Translations under genes and position numbers: made by a program
Assembly (NCBI GenBank): GCA_947627045.1
Contig: CANQUM010000002.1
Coordinates: 1-64,000 of the forward strand
Length of the DNA: 64,000 bases
Direction: 5' to 3'
DNA from: an uncultured Clostridia bacterium
GTDB taxonomy: Bacteria; Bacillota; Clostridia; Oscillospirales; Ruminococcaceae
Notes under the pieces: generated by a model
Seen by the model: the letters and a program-made list of their open reading frames with translations, nothing else
The model's database searches: none
What the model was told of the DNA's origin: nothing
Part shown: positions 27,406 through 37,134 of the stretch, piece after piece
How the letters are laid out: each line of letters begins with the position of its first letter
How positions within the stretch are numbered: the first letter of the stretch is position 1

Positions 27406-28386
27406 ATGAAACTAAAACAAATTTTATCAGGATTAACGGCAACAATTTTGGCATTATCATCTGTTGCTGTTGCATCATTCACATCATCTGCTGCTGATAC
27501 TATTGAACCGTCAAACGGTTGGTATGAAACAACAGGAAAACTTGAAGGCGATCAGTTCAAGCTAATTCAGGATTGGGGAAATCAAACTAAATTACCTGAG
27601 CTATATCAAAAAAATGAACTTTATATTGCAATTGATGTTAAAGGTATAACAACACCGATTGCCGCTTACATGATTTTTTCAAACGGAGTTGACTGGACAG
27701 CTTGGAATCCGGACGATAACGGAAATCCATTAGTACAAATCGATAAAGACGGAGTTTATGTTATCCCATGGAAGGGTACCTCATCTGTTAATGCTGAGGT
27801 AGTTTTGTTCCTTGCGGCAGCATTTAAAACTGCTGATAATTCAGCTGTATATTATGCTGCTGATAACGGTGTTACCTGTTCTCTTATCGGTGTTTACTTA
27901 ACAGATCCTTCAGATGAATTAATTGATAACAATGATGATACATCAAATTCTTCTAGCGAATCATCAAGTGAATCGTCATCTGAATCATCAAGCAAATCAT
28001 CAGCGCCTACTACAGCGCCTAATTCAACAAGCAATATAACTACAACAGCACCCACATCAAAGGTAACACCTGTAGCTCCAAAGGCAACAAAAACAACTGT
28101 CGCTAAGCCTGCAAAAGTTAAAAATGTTAAGGTGAAAGCAAAGAAAAAGAAGCTCAATGTAAGCTGGAAAAAGGTAAGCGGAGCAAAAGGCTATAAGGTA
28201 ACATATGCAACTAACAATAAATTTACCAAAGGTAAGAAAACATCTATTGTAAAGAAGAACAAAATTACTATTAAAAATCTTAAATCAAATAAAAAGTACT
28301 ATATTAAAGTTAGAGCCTTCAATAATGCAAACGGTAAAAAGAATTTCGGTCCTTGGTCAAAGGTTGTAAAGAAAAAAGCTAAATAA
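27406..28386 (+). CDS. Secreted protein with a CBM-like beta-domain, Ser-rich linker and Lys-rich Fn3-like C-terminus
   Basis: Signal peptide from ATG 27406; SSSESSSESSSESSSKSS linker; VSWKKVSGAKGYKVTYATNNKF...YYIKVRAF. Confidence 0.7.
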   Translation: MKLKQILSGLTATILALSSVAVASFTSSAADTIEPSNGWYETTGKLEGDQFKLIQDWGNQTKLPELYQKNELYIAIDVKGITTPIAAYMIFSNGVDWTAWNPDDNGNPLVQIDKDGVYVIPWKGTSSVNAEVVLFLAAAFKTADNSAVYYAADNGVTCSLIGVYLTDPSDELIDNNDDTSNSSSESSSESSSESSSKSSAPTTAPNSTSNITTTAPTSKVTPVAPKATKTTVAKPAKVKNVKVKAKKKKLNVSWKKVSGAKGYKVTYATNNKFTKGKKTSIVKKNKITIKNLKSNKKYYIKVRAFNNANGKKNFGPWSKVVKKKAK

Positions 28387-28398
28387 TTTAATATTATT

Positions 28399-28436
28399 AA
28401 AGCCGTTCAGGATAAAACCTGAACGGTTTGTTTTTT
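28399..28436 (+). terminator. Intrinsic terminator
   Basis: AAGCCGTTCAGGATAAAACCTGAACGGTTTGTTTTTT. Confidence 0.85.
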
Positions 28437-28558
28437 ACTGTTTTGGGATAAAATTTTCTATTTATTTCATAATATAAAATGTATAGTGTTAAATCAAAGC
28501 CGTGTTAAACTATTCAAAAAGAATGCTTTTTTATGGTTAATTTTAGGCAAAAGGTAGA

Positions 28559-28576
28559 ATGTTAAATAATTAACAA
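28559..28576. promoter_or_regulatory. Rex-type operator upstream of rex-adhE
   Basis: ATGTTAA-ATAA-TTAACAA versus TTGTTAANNNNTTAACAA (1 mismatch). Confidence 0.8.
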
Positions 28577-28584
28577 TATTATCA

Positions 28585-28613
28585 TTGACAACGCAATTAT
28601 GTGATATTATAAT
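28585..28613 (+). promoter_or_regulatory. Consensus promoter TTGACA-17-TATAAT for rex-adhE
   Basis: TTGACAACGCAATTATGTGATATTATAAT; both hexamers perfect. Confidence 0.9.
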
Positions 28614-28664
28614 TATACCGATAAATTAATACCGATTAAAGCTTCTGACTTGTGAGGTGATAAT

Positions 28665-29309
28665 ATGTCAGAGTCAGAAAAAACGGTGTCAAAGCAAACT
28701 GTCAAAAGACTTCCCAACTATTTGACTTATTTGAAAGGCAAGGCAGATGAAGGTATTATCAATATTTCTGCACCTGTTGTTGCCAAAGGCTTAAATTTAA
28801 ACGAGGTACAGGTCAGAAAGGATCTAGCATCAGTGAGCGAAAGCGGCGGAAAGCCCAGAACAGGCTATCTGCTAAGCAAGCTGATAATGGATATAGAAAA
28901 GTATTTAGGCTATGATAATATTAAAGACGCTATTGTTGTAGGGGTTGGACATCTAGGCAGTGCATTGATGTCATTTAAGGGTTTTAAAAGTCATGGGCTC
29001 AACGTAATTGCAGGCTTTGACACTAGCGGCGATTTAATAGGAACAGAGCTTCACGGAAAAAAGATTTATCCAAACAGCCGTATAATTGAACTTTGCACAA
29101 AGCTCAATGTTCACATAGGGATAATAACCGTTCCCGACGAGTATGCTCAAGAGGTCTGCGACATTATGGTCAAAGCTGGTATTAAGGCTATATGGAACTT
29201 CGCTCAGGTACATTTAAAAGTACCCGACAGCATTGTAGTTCAAAACGAGAACCTTGCAGCGTCGCTTGCGATTTTGTCGAGAACCATCAGTAAAAAAGAT
29301 GCTGACTGA
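28665..29309 (+). CDS. rex: Redox-sensing transcriptional repressor Rex
   Basis: TVKRLPNYLTYLK, VQVRKDLASVSESGGKPRTGY, VVGVGHLGSALMS. Confidence 0.96.
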   Translation: MSESEKTVSKQTVKRLPNYLTYLKGKADEGIINISAPVVAKGLNLNEVQVRKDLASVSESGGKPRTGYLLSKLIMDIEKYLGYDNIKDAIVVGVGHLGSALMSFKGFKSHGLNVIAGFDTSGDLIGTELHGKKIYPNSRIIELCTKLNVHIGIITVPDEYAQEVCDIMVKAGIKAIWNFAQVHLKVPDSIVVQNENLAASLAILSRTISKKDAD

Positions 29310-29348
29310 TAAATTATATTTTTATATCATGATAGGAGAGATTTTTTA

Positions 29349-31994
29349 ATGAGTAACAAAAAGGAAACATCGTGCGAGACAAAGACAATACTTGTTGACA
29401 GCGTTGAATCTTTAGACGCAAGACTTAAACAATTGAGAAAGGCTCAGGAAGAGTTCGCTGCATTTTCGCAGGAAAAGGTCGATGAGATTTTCAAAGCGGC
29501 GGCAATTGCTGCTAACAAGCAGAGAATACCTCTTGCAAAAATGGCTGTTGAAGAAACAGGTATGGGAATAGTTGAAGACAAGGTAATAAAAAACAACTAT
29601 GCGGCTGAATATATTTACAACGCATATAAAGATACTAAAACCTGCGACATAATTGAAAGAGACGAAGCATTCGGAACAATCAAGGTAGCAGAGCCTATCG
29701 GTGTAGTCGCAGCGGTAATCCCTACTACCAATCCGACGTCGACCGCAATATTCAAGACCCTAATCTGCTTAAAGACAAGAAACGCAATTATTATCTCCCC
29801 TCACCCGAGAGCTAAAAACTGCACGATCGAAGCTGCAAAAATCGTTCTGGAAGCCGCTGTTAAAGCAGGCGCACCTGAGGGAATTATCGCTTGGATAGAC
29901 GTTCCGTCCCTTGAGCTTACAAATATGGTAATGAGCGAGGCTGATATTATTCTCGCAACGGGCGGACCGGGTATGGTTCACGCTGCTTATTCAAGCGGAA
30001 AGCCTGCTTTGGGTGTCGGTGCAGGAAACGTACCTGCTGTTATTGATAAATCGGCTGATATTAAAATGGCTGTAAACTCAATTATTCACTCAAAGACGTT
30101 TGATAACGGCGTTATATGTGCATCTGAGCAATCTGTTATTGTTGACAAGGATATTTACCTTGACGTCAAGAAAGAGTTCAAAGAACGAGGATGTTACATT
30201 CTAAATAGGTCAGAGACCAAAAAGCTCGGCGAAACAATGATCATCAACGGTTCTCTAAACTCAAAAATTGCAGGTCAGTCTGCATACGACATTGCTAAGC
30301 TCGCAGGAATAGACGTTCCTGAAAGGACAAAAATTCTTATCGGAGAGGTTACTTCAGTTTCTCTCGATGAGCCTTTCGCTCACGAAAAGCTGTCTCCTGT
30401 TCTGGGTATGTATAAGTCAAGGAGCTTCGACGATGCTTTAAACAAAGCCGACCACCTAATTAAAGACGGCGGCTACGGACACACTGCTTCGCTTTATGTA
30501 AATCCTGTAACTGAAAAAGAAAAAATCGACAAGTTTGCAAATATGATGAAAACCTGCCGTATTCTTGTAAACACTCCGTCGTCTCACGGCGGTATCGGCG
30601 ACCTTTATAACTTTATGCTTTCACCGTCGCTTACGCTTGGCTGCGGTTCATGGGGCGGAAATTCAGTTTCTGAGAATGTCGGAGTTAAGCATTTGTTAAA
30701 CATCAAGACCGTTGCCGAAAGGAGAGAGAATATGCTTTGGTTCAGAGCGCCTGAAAAGGTTTACTTCAAAAAGGGCTGTCTGCCTGTTGCACTTAAAGAG
30801 CTGAAAACAGTAATGAATAAAAAGAAGTGCTTTATAGTTACCGACCAATTTTTATATGAAAACGGATACACAAAATGTGTAACAGACCAATTAGACGAAA
30901 TGGGAATCAAGCACGCAACATTCTTCGACGTTGCTCCCGACCCGACTCTTGCCTGTGCATTAGAGGGTACAAAGCAGATGACTGCCTTCGGACCAGATGT
31001 TATTATCGCAGTCGGCGGAGGTTCGGCAATGGACGCCGCTAAGATCATGTGGGTGCTTTACGAACATCCTGAGGCTGACTTTATGGATATGGCAATGAGA
31101 TTCATTGACATAAGAAAGAGAGTTTACACATTCCCAAAAATGGGCGAAAAGGCATACTTTATCGCTGTTCCTACTTCATCGGGTACAGGCTCAGAGGTAA
31201 CGCCTTTTGCAGTTATAACAGACGAAAGAACCGGAACAAAATATCCTCTTGCCGACTACGAGCTGATGCCGAATATGGCAATCGTAGACGCCGATATGAT
31301 GATGAATCAGCCAAAGGGACTTACAGCAGCTTCGGGTATCGACGCTGTTACCCACGCTTTAGAAGCGTACGCATCTGTTATGGCAACAGATTACACAGAT
31401 GGTTTAGCCTTAAAAGCTCTTAAAAACATTTTCACATATCTGCCGTCTGCATACGAAAAAGGTGCTAACGATCCTCTCGCAAGAGAAAAGATGGCTACGG
31501 CTTCAACACTTGCAGGTATGGCGTTTGCAAATGCGTTCTTAGGCGTTTGCCACTCAATGGCTCATAAGCTAGGAGCTTATCATCACCTGCCTCACGGCGT
31601 TGCCAACGCACTTTTAATAGACAATGTTATGAGATTTAATGCAAACCCATCGCCTAGAAAGATGGGAACATTTTCACAATATCAATATCCTCATACCCTT
31701 GAAAGATACTGCGAATGTGCAAACTTCTTAGGTATAAAGGGCAAGGACGACAAGGAAACTCTTGAGCTGTTTATAGACGCTATCGACGAGCTTAAAGAAA
31801 CGGTTGGTATCAAGAAGTCAATAAAGGATTACGGAATATCCGAAGAGGATTTTATGACAACGATAGACCAGATGACTGAAGACGCTTTCGACGACCAATG
31901 CACAGGCGCTAACCCGAGATACCCGCTTATGAGCGAGATCAAGGATATGTATTTAAAGGCATACTATGGCGAAAAGCTGATAGAAAAACGCTAA
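29349..31994 (+). CDS. adhE: Bifunctional acetaldehyde-CoA/alcohol dehydrogenase
   Basis: VAAVIPTTNPTSTAIFK; VIAVGGGSAMDAAKIMW; GIDAVTHALEAY. Confidence 0.97.
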   Translation: MSNKKETSCETKTILVDSVESLDARLKQLRKAQEEFAAFSQEKVDEIFKAAAIAANKQRIPLAKMAVEETGMGIVEDKVIKNNYAAEYIYNAYKDTKTCDIIERDEAFGTIKVAEPIGVVAAVIPTTNPTSTAIFKTLICLKTRNAIIISPHPRAKNCTIEAAKIVLEAAVKAGAPEGIIAWIDVPSLELTNMVMSEADIILATGGPGMVHAAYSSGKPALGVGAGNVPAVIDKSADIKMAVNSIIHSKTFDNGVICASEQSVIVDKDIYLDVKKEFKERGCYILNRSETKKLGETMIINGSLNSKIAGQSAYDIAKLAGIDVPERTKILIGEVTSVSLDEPFAHEKLSPVLGMYKSRSFDDALNKADHLIKDGGYGHTASLYVNPVTEKEKIDKFANMMKTCRILVNTPSSHGGIGDLYNFMLSPSLTLGCGSWGGNSVSENVGVKHLLNIKTVAERRENMLWFRAPEKVYFKKGCLPVALKELKTVMNKKKCFIVTDQFLYENGYTKCVTDQLDEMGIKHATFFDVAPDPTLACALEGTKQMTAFGPDVIIAVGGGSAMDAAKIMWVLYEHPEADFMDMAMRFIDIRKRVYTFPKMGEKAYFIAVPTSSGTGSEVTPFAVITDERTGTKYPLADYELMPNMAIVDADMMMNQPKGLTAASGIDAVTHALEAYASVMATDYTDGLALKALKNIFTYLPSAYEKGANDPLAREKMATASTLAGMAFANAFLGVCHSMAHKLGAYHHLPHGVANALLIDNVMRFNANPSPRKMGTFSQYQYPHTLERYCECANFLGIKGKDDKETLELFIDAIDELKETVGIKKSIKDYGISEEDFMTTIDQMTEDAFDDQCTGANPRYPLMSEIKDMYLKAYYGEKLIEKR

Positions 31995-32135
31995 AAGAAA
32001 AGCATATTGATTTTCTTACTATTGCGTTTTACTGCCGGCAATTGATAATACTTGCATTTAGAACATAATTTTGGTATTATTTAAAGGTAAAGATATTTAA
32101 TAGTTTGCAAATAAATTAATTGGAGGATATTGATT

Positions 32136-32885
32136 ATGGATTTCAAAGAAGTTGTAGCTGAAAGAAGCAAAAAGACCATATATAAAGACGGCGATAAAGC
32201 TATTAAGGTATTCAATGAAGATTTCAAAAAGTCTGACATTCTCAACGAAGCTCTTAATCAGGCAAGAGTTGAAGAAACAGGACTTAACATACCTTCCATT
32301 CTAGAGGTATCAAAAATAGACGGAAAATGGGCAATAACAAGCCAGTTTATCGAGGGTAAAACAATAGCAAAGCTGATAGAAGAAGAACCCGAAAAAACCG
32401 ACGAATATTTAGAGCGTTTTGTTGACGTTCAGCTGAAGATCCAAAGCAAGCAATGCCCGCTTTTAAACAAGTTGCAAGACAAAATGCAGGGCAAGATCTC
32501 CCAGACAGATTTAGACGCTACAACAAGATATGAGCTTCACACCCGCTTAGCAGGAATGCCAAAGCATCACAAGGTATGTCACGGAGATTTCAATCCTTCA
32601 AATGTTATCATAACAGAAAGCGGCGAGGCTTATGTAATCGACTGGGCTCACGCAACTCAGGGTAACGCTTCTGCCGACGCTGCAAGAACCTATCTTCTGT
32701 TTATGCTTCACGGTAAAAAGAAACTCGGAGAGAAGTATCTTAATCTCTTCTGTGAAAAGAGCGATACGGCAAAGCAGTATGTTCAGAAATGGATGCCTAT
32801 TGTAGCAGCTTCGCAGTCGGTAAAGGGCAACCCTGAGGAAAAGGACTTCTTAATGAAGTGGGTAAACGTAGTAGACTACGAATAA
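32136..32885 (+). CDS. APH-family (aminoglycoside phosphotransferase-fold) kinase
   Basis: VCHGDFNPSNVIITESGEAYVIDWAHA. Confidence 0.85.
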   Translation: MDFKEVVAERSKKTIYKDGDKAIKVFNEDFKKSDILNEALNQARVEETGLNIPSILEVSKIDGKWAITSQFIEGKTIAKLIEEEPEKTDEYLERFVDVQLKIQSKQCPLLNKLQDKMQGKISQTDLDATTRYELHTRLAGMPKHHKVCHGDFNPSNVIITESGEAYVIDWAHATQGNASADAARTYLLFMLHGKKKLGEKYLNLFCEKSDTAKQYVQKWMPIVAASQSVKGNPEEKDFLMKWVNVVDYE

Positions 32886-32911
32886 ACTGCACTTAAATTA
32901 ATATATAAAAA

Positions 32912-33203
32912 AACAAAGGCTCCCGATATTTAATCGGAAACTCAACCAATTGAAAAGAGTTCCGTTTAATCAATTAAAAGTTTTAGGTCAAGCCTTTTTC
33001 AAAAGGCTTGCGGGTCAAGGGCAGAGCCCTGTCGCCGACCGCAGTCGGCGAAATACTCATTATCCGTAGGGCGTTCCGAAAAGGGTGAATTTTAAAATAG
33101 TCCAGTGGACTATTTTAAAAGAGGGGAAGCCCTACAAGAGAGGGCTTCCCCTAAAACAGACTTTATCTACAGACAAAAGCTCCCGATGTTTAACCGGGAG
33201 CTT
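32912..33203. repeat. Hairpin-rich intergenic element bounded by two similar terminator sequences
   Basis: CTCCCGATATTTAATCGG and CTCCCGATGTTTAACCGGGAG flank several inverted repeats. Confidence 0.55.
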
Positions 33204-33219
33204 AATTTTATCTCTATCT

Positions 33220-33990
33220 TTAATTGCGAGAACCTTTTGAATCGTAATTGTCAAAATCCTCTGAATCCTCTGCATAGATTATTTCTGGCTCATCGTCATA
33301 GTCCTCACGGAAGTTCTGATTTCTCGTATTATCATAACCGTTATAGTTCTGATTGTCATAATACCCGTCGTTGTAATCATTACCGCCGTTACCTGTGCCC
33401 TGATAATCGTCGTAGTCGTCATAATCATCGTAATCGTTATCGTTCTTTTTATTTTTGTATCTCATCCACAGAACTACCGCAATTATCGCAATTACCAATA
33501 CTATAATTACCATCATCAAAACCGACTGAAACAGCGACATACTTCCTCTTGGTTTTTCATCTGAGTTAGTTACCATAGATGCTGAAGCTGTTTCTTTATC
33601 GTCATCTTTATCCTTTTTAGAAGCAGCGGAAGTAGTCTTTACCTGTGCAGGATTATTGTTGACCGTCGTGTCCTTGTACTCATATGTCTGAGCCTTAGTA
33701 GTGGTCGTTTTTGTCTTTGATTTTTTTGAACGCTTAGTGGTAGTTTCAGATGTCGCAGTAGTTGTAGTAGTGGTAGTCGTGGTTGTTGTAATCGTAGTTG
33801 TCGGAGTGGTAACAGTATCGGTATCTTCGGCTTCGGTAACAGAGCTTGTAGGCTCGTAAGCCTGCTCGCTGTCATTGTTTGAAGGCTCAGCGGCAGAATC
33901 TTCCGCAAAAGCAAATAAACAAGCTGCCGGCATTATAACAAGCGACAATATTATGCAAAGTATTACTTTCAGCTTATCTGACATTTTCAT
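33220..33990 (-). CDS. Secreted/membrane protein: Thr-rich ectodomain, one TM helix, Asp/Tyr-rich tail
   Basis: Signal peptide; TTTTITTTTTTTTTTTATSETTT; TM VIIVLVIAIIAVVLWM; DYDDYDDYDDYQGTGNGG. Confidence 0.8.
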   Translation of the reverse strand: MKMSDKLKVILCIILSLVIMPAACLFAFAEDSAAEPSNNDSEQAYEPTSSVTEAEDTDTVTTPTTTITTTTTTTTTTTATSETTTKRSKKSKTKTTTTKAQTYEYKDTTVNNNPAQVKTTSAASKKDKDDDKETASASMVTNSDEKPRGSMSLFQSVLMMVIIVLVIAIIAVVLWMRYKNKKNDNDYDDYDDYDDYQGTGNGGNDYNDGYYDNQNYNGYDNTRNQNFREDYDDEPEIIYAEDSEDFDNYDSKGSRN

Positions 33991-34086
33991 CTTCCTTTCG
34001 TTTTGTTGTCTGTTTATATATTAAATTATACCCTTATTATTTCCTAAAGTCAAATGTATTAGTAATATTAAGTCATTAAATTATAT

Positions 34087-35925
34087 TTAAACTATACATA
34101 TATTATACTTATCCAGCCAGTAATTTACCTGTAAAAGATACGCTATTGTCTGAGGCTTTGCCATAAGCTGTCCGTACCAGTATATTTCCTCCTCGCGCTT
34201 AAGCAGCTTTTCCAGTTCCGACTTCTTTACTATATGAAGAATAGGCGATGCAGAATTCTCTATTACCTCCTCCATCAGCCTTGTAACAGCAGAAAGATAG
34301 TTCGGATTGTGCGTTTTAGGGTAAGGGCTTTTCTTTCTCCATAAAATTTGCTCTGGCAGGCAGTTGTCGACTTCCAGAGCCTTTCTCAAAAGACCCTTTT
34401 CCCTGCCCTCATAGTCCTTATACTTCCACGGAACAGAATATAAATACTCGGCGATACGGTAATCGCAAAACGGAACTCTCACCTCAAGACCGCTGTACAT
34501 ACTCATTCTATCTTTACGCTCAAGCAGATTTTGCATAAACCAGTCAACATTAAGCCTGAACATTTCACGCATACGTTTTTCGGTTTTATCAAAGTTATCA
34601 GGTACATTCACCTTGCCTATTGTATCAAGATACTTTTCATAAACATACTGCTGGGCATTGATAGATGATTTGAATTCATCTCTCAGCAAGCTGAAGCGGT
34701 ATGCTGTCGACTGCGACCACGGAAAGCCGTCCGTCATACGTATTTCCTTGTCTCTATACCACGGATAACCGCCGAAAATCTCATCGGCACATTCGCCTGA
34801 AAGAGCAACCTTGCAGGTGTTTTTCACCTCTCTGCAGAACAAAAGCATTGAGGCGTCAACGTCAGCCATTCCCGGCAGATCCCTTGCGTCGACCGACATA
34901 AAAAGTGCTTTTACAAGCTCAGGAGTATCTACCTTTATGTAATGATGATTGCTGCCCAAAAACTCAGCCATTTTGTCTACATAGATGTTATCGCTGTTTG
35001 GCTGAAACTTATTTACCTTGAAATACTTTTCATTATCGACATATTCAACTGAAAACGTATCAAGCTGACGGTTCTGCTTTTTATACTCTCTGTTGGTTAT
35101 AGCTGAGATCGCACTTGAATCAAGACCTCCCGATAAAAATGTTCCCAAAGGAACATCAGATACTATCTGACGTTTTATTGAATCGGTAACTAAGTATGTA
35201 ACCTTTTCTAAGCACTCTTCAAAAGTATCGTTACACTCCTTATCCTCAAGTTCCCAGTATTTCTTAATTTTAAGCCGTCCGTCTTTAAACGTCGCACAAT
35301 AACCCGGAAGAAGCTCTCTTATATCTTTATATACTCCGTAGCCCATCGTCCGTCCCGGACCTATAAGCATAATTTCTGCAATCGAAGTCAGATCGACGTG
35401 CGTCTTTATTAGAGGATGAGCAAGCATACCTTTTATCTCGCTTGAAAAAATAAGCCTGTCGCCCTTCTGCGAATAAAATAAAGGCTTAACACCCATTCTG
35501 TCCCGAGCCATAAATAGACTGTTGTCGTTTTCATTCCATATAGCATAGGCAAAAATGCCGTTTAGCTTTTTAACGCTTTCCTCTCCCCACTCTATAAAAG
35601 CCTTTAAAACAACCTCCGTATCCGAATGTCCATCAAATCTGTGTCCTTTGTATTTAAGCTCGTTTCTTACTTCATCTGTGTTGTAAATCTCACCGTTATA
35701 AACTATTATGTAATCTTCCCCGTATTCTTTCGTTATCATCGGCTGTATTCCGTTAAGAACATCTATTACAGCCAATCTGGTATGCACAAGTGCTACATCG
35801 TTATTTATATAAACTCCGTCCTGATCGGGGCCTCTCCTCTTGAGAACATTTTTTATATCATACAGATACCTTATATCTTTTTCAAAAACATCATTGCAGT
35901 TCACAGAGCCTGCTATTCCGCACAT
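34087..35925 (-). CDS. asnB: Asparagine synthetase (glutamine-hydrolysing)
   Basis: MCGIAGS; LSGGLDSSAISAI; ALSGECADEIFGGYPWY. Confidence 0.96.
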   Translation of the reverse strand: MCGIAGSVNCNDVFEKDIRYLYDIKNVLKRRGPDQDGVYINNDVALVHTRLAVIDVLNGIQPMITKEYGEDYIIVYNGEIYNTDEVRNELKYKGHRFDGHSDTEVVLKAFIEWGEESVKKLNGIFAYAIWNENDNSLFMARDRMGVKPLFYSQKGDRLIFSSEIKGMLAHPLIKTHVDLTSIAEIMLIGPGRTMGYGVYKDIRELLPGYCATFKDGRLKIKKYWELEDKECNDTFEECLEKVTYLVTDSIKRQIVSDVPLGTFLSGGLDSSAISAITNREYKKQNRQLDTFSVEYVDNEKYFKVNKFQPNSDNIYVDKMAEFLGSNHHYIKVDTPELVKALFMSVDARDLPGMADVDASMLLFCREVKNTCKVALSGECADEIFGGYPWYRDKEIRMTDGFPWSQSTAYRFSLLRDEFKSSINAQQYVYEKYLDTIGKVNVPDNFDKTEKRMREMFRLNVDWFMQNLLERKDRMSMYSGLEVRVPFCDYRIAEYLYSVPWKYKDYEGREKGLLRKALEVDNCLPEQILWRKKSPYPKTHNPNYLSAVTRLMEEVIENSASPILHIVKKSELEKLLKREEEIYWYGQLMAKPQTIAYLLQVNYWLDKYNICIV

Positions 35926-36000
35926 AATAATCACCTCAGAATATTATATGATAATACTTAAAATCGGGTGCAAATCAAACGATATTATATGCAAAAAGAA

Positions 36001-36021
36001 AGGGCGTCAAAAGACGCCCAA
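36001..36021 (-). terminator. Intrinsic terminator
   Basis: GGGCGTC-TTTT-GACGCCC followed by T-rich tract on minus strand. Confidence 0.65.
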
Positions 36022-36092
36022 AGCTGTATCAATTTTAAGAAGTTTAATAAGATAGTATTAAAACGCTGACGGAGTGATTTTCTTGTTAAAAA

Positions 36093-36911
36093 TCAATTCT
36101 CTGTAACCGGTTGGTTTAGGCTGTCAAACGTAACTTGATTTTCAAGCTCCGCTTGTTCAGAATTATCATCGCTTACATCTGAGCCTGAAATAGAAGTCAT
36201 ATCGCTTTCACTTTCATCAAGGGATTTTTCCTCAATAATTTCAAGAATTGAGTTTGTATTTTCCTTTGTGTTTTCATCAGAAGATTTTGAATCTGCAGAA
36301 ATGTCCTTGCTTTCATCAACAACGCTTTCAATACCTTCAACCACAACAGGCTCGCTGTTGTCCACCTCAAATGCCAAAGGAAGCTGTTTTTCAACCTTGA
36401 CCTTAAATGTTTCCGCTGACAGTCTTGCAAACATAGTCAGCGAGGAGAGAATTATAAACACAGCAGGCAATATTGTAAACGCTTCAACACAGTATCTGAA
36501 CAGTGATATGAACAGCTCTGAATCATTAAGCCCTGCAAAATCCAAAAATCTGCCGGTTTTAAGCTCGTGCCCTGCCTGAACTATAGAGTAAGCTCCCATT
36601 GAAAGTGATGTGAGCATAACTACCGCACATTCAGATGCGCCGACGCATTTTCTTTTTCTTGATTTAAACAAGATAACACAAAACGAAATAGATATTATAA
36701 ATACAGTAAGCGCTCTTCCGTAATTTTGAAAGAACATATATTTCCCTGCACTTAATATGTATTCACGTTTTGATTCAAAAAAGTAATTAAACACAGCACG
36801 TCCTAAGAATTCTGAAAACACAGCAGCCGCACTCAATATCACAGCGAAAATCGAAAGCGCTAGAGGTGCTCCGTCACCATAGGTTAATTTTTTTCTCATT
36901 TTGTTGTACAT
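36093..36911 (-). CDS. Multi-TM protein with acidic Ser/Glu-rich C-terminus, unknown function
   Basis: 272-aa ORF with several hydrophobic helices. Confidence 0.6.
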   Translation of the reverse strand: MYNKMRKKLTYGDGAPLALSIFAVILSAAAVFSEFLGRAVFNYFFESKREYILSAGKYMFFQNYGRALTVFIISISFCVILFKSRKRKCVGASECAVVMLTSLSMGAYSIVQAGHELKTGRFLDFAGLNDSELFISLFRYCVEAFTILPAVFIILSSLTMFARLSAETFKVKVEKQLPLAFEVDNSEPVVVEGIESVVDESKDISADSKSSDENTKENTNSILEIIEEKSLDESESDMTSISGSDVSDDNSEQAELENQVTFDSLNQPVTEN

Positions 36912-37134
36912 CCTTTCTTAAATTTGCGAGTTTGAAAAGCGTACAGCACGATCCAAACTCATTGCTGAAATAAGTGTTTTAATTGTTACCTCCTAAAATT
37001 TACACATTAAAATATAAAAATATAAAAGAATAAAACAAAACAGGAGGGAATTATTCCTCCTGTTATAATAATAAACCTATATCAATTTTATTGTCAACGA
37101 TGATATGTGCCGAAAGAAAAGACTATTTATCATT

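Noticed and set aside
32136-32885. APH-like kinase as an acquired antibiotic-resistance gene
   Set aside because: Divergent APH-fold kinase in a core metabolic context; substrate cannot be assigned.
33105-33506. ORF on + strand (Asn/His/Arg-rich)
   Set aside because: Antisense to the Thr/Asp-rich membrane protein gene and composition mirrors its repeats; no RBS or domain.
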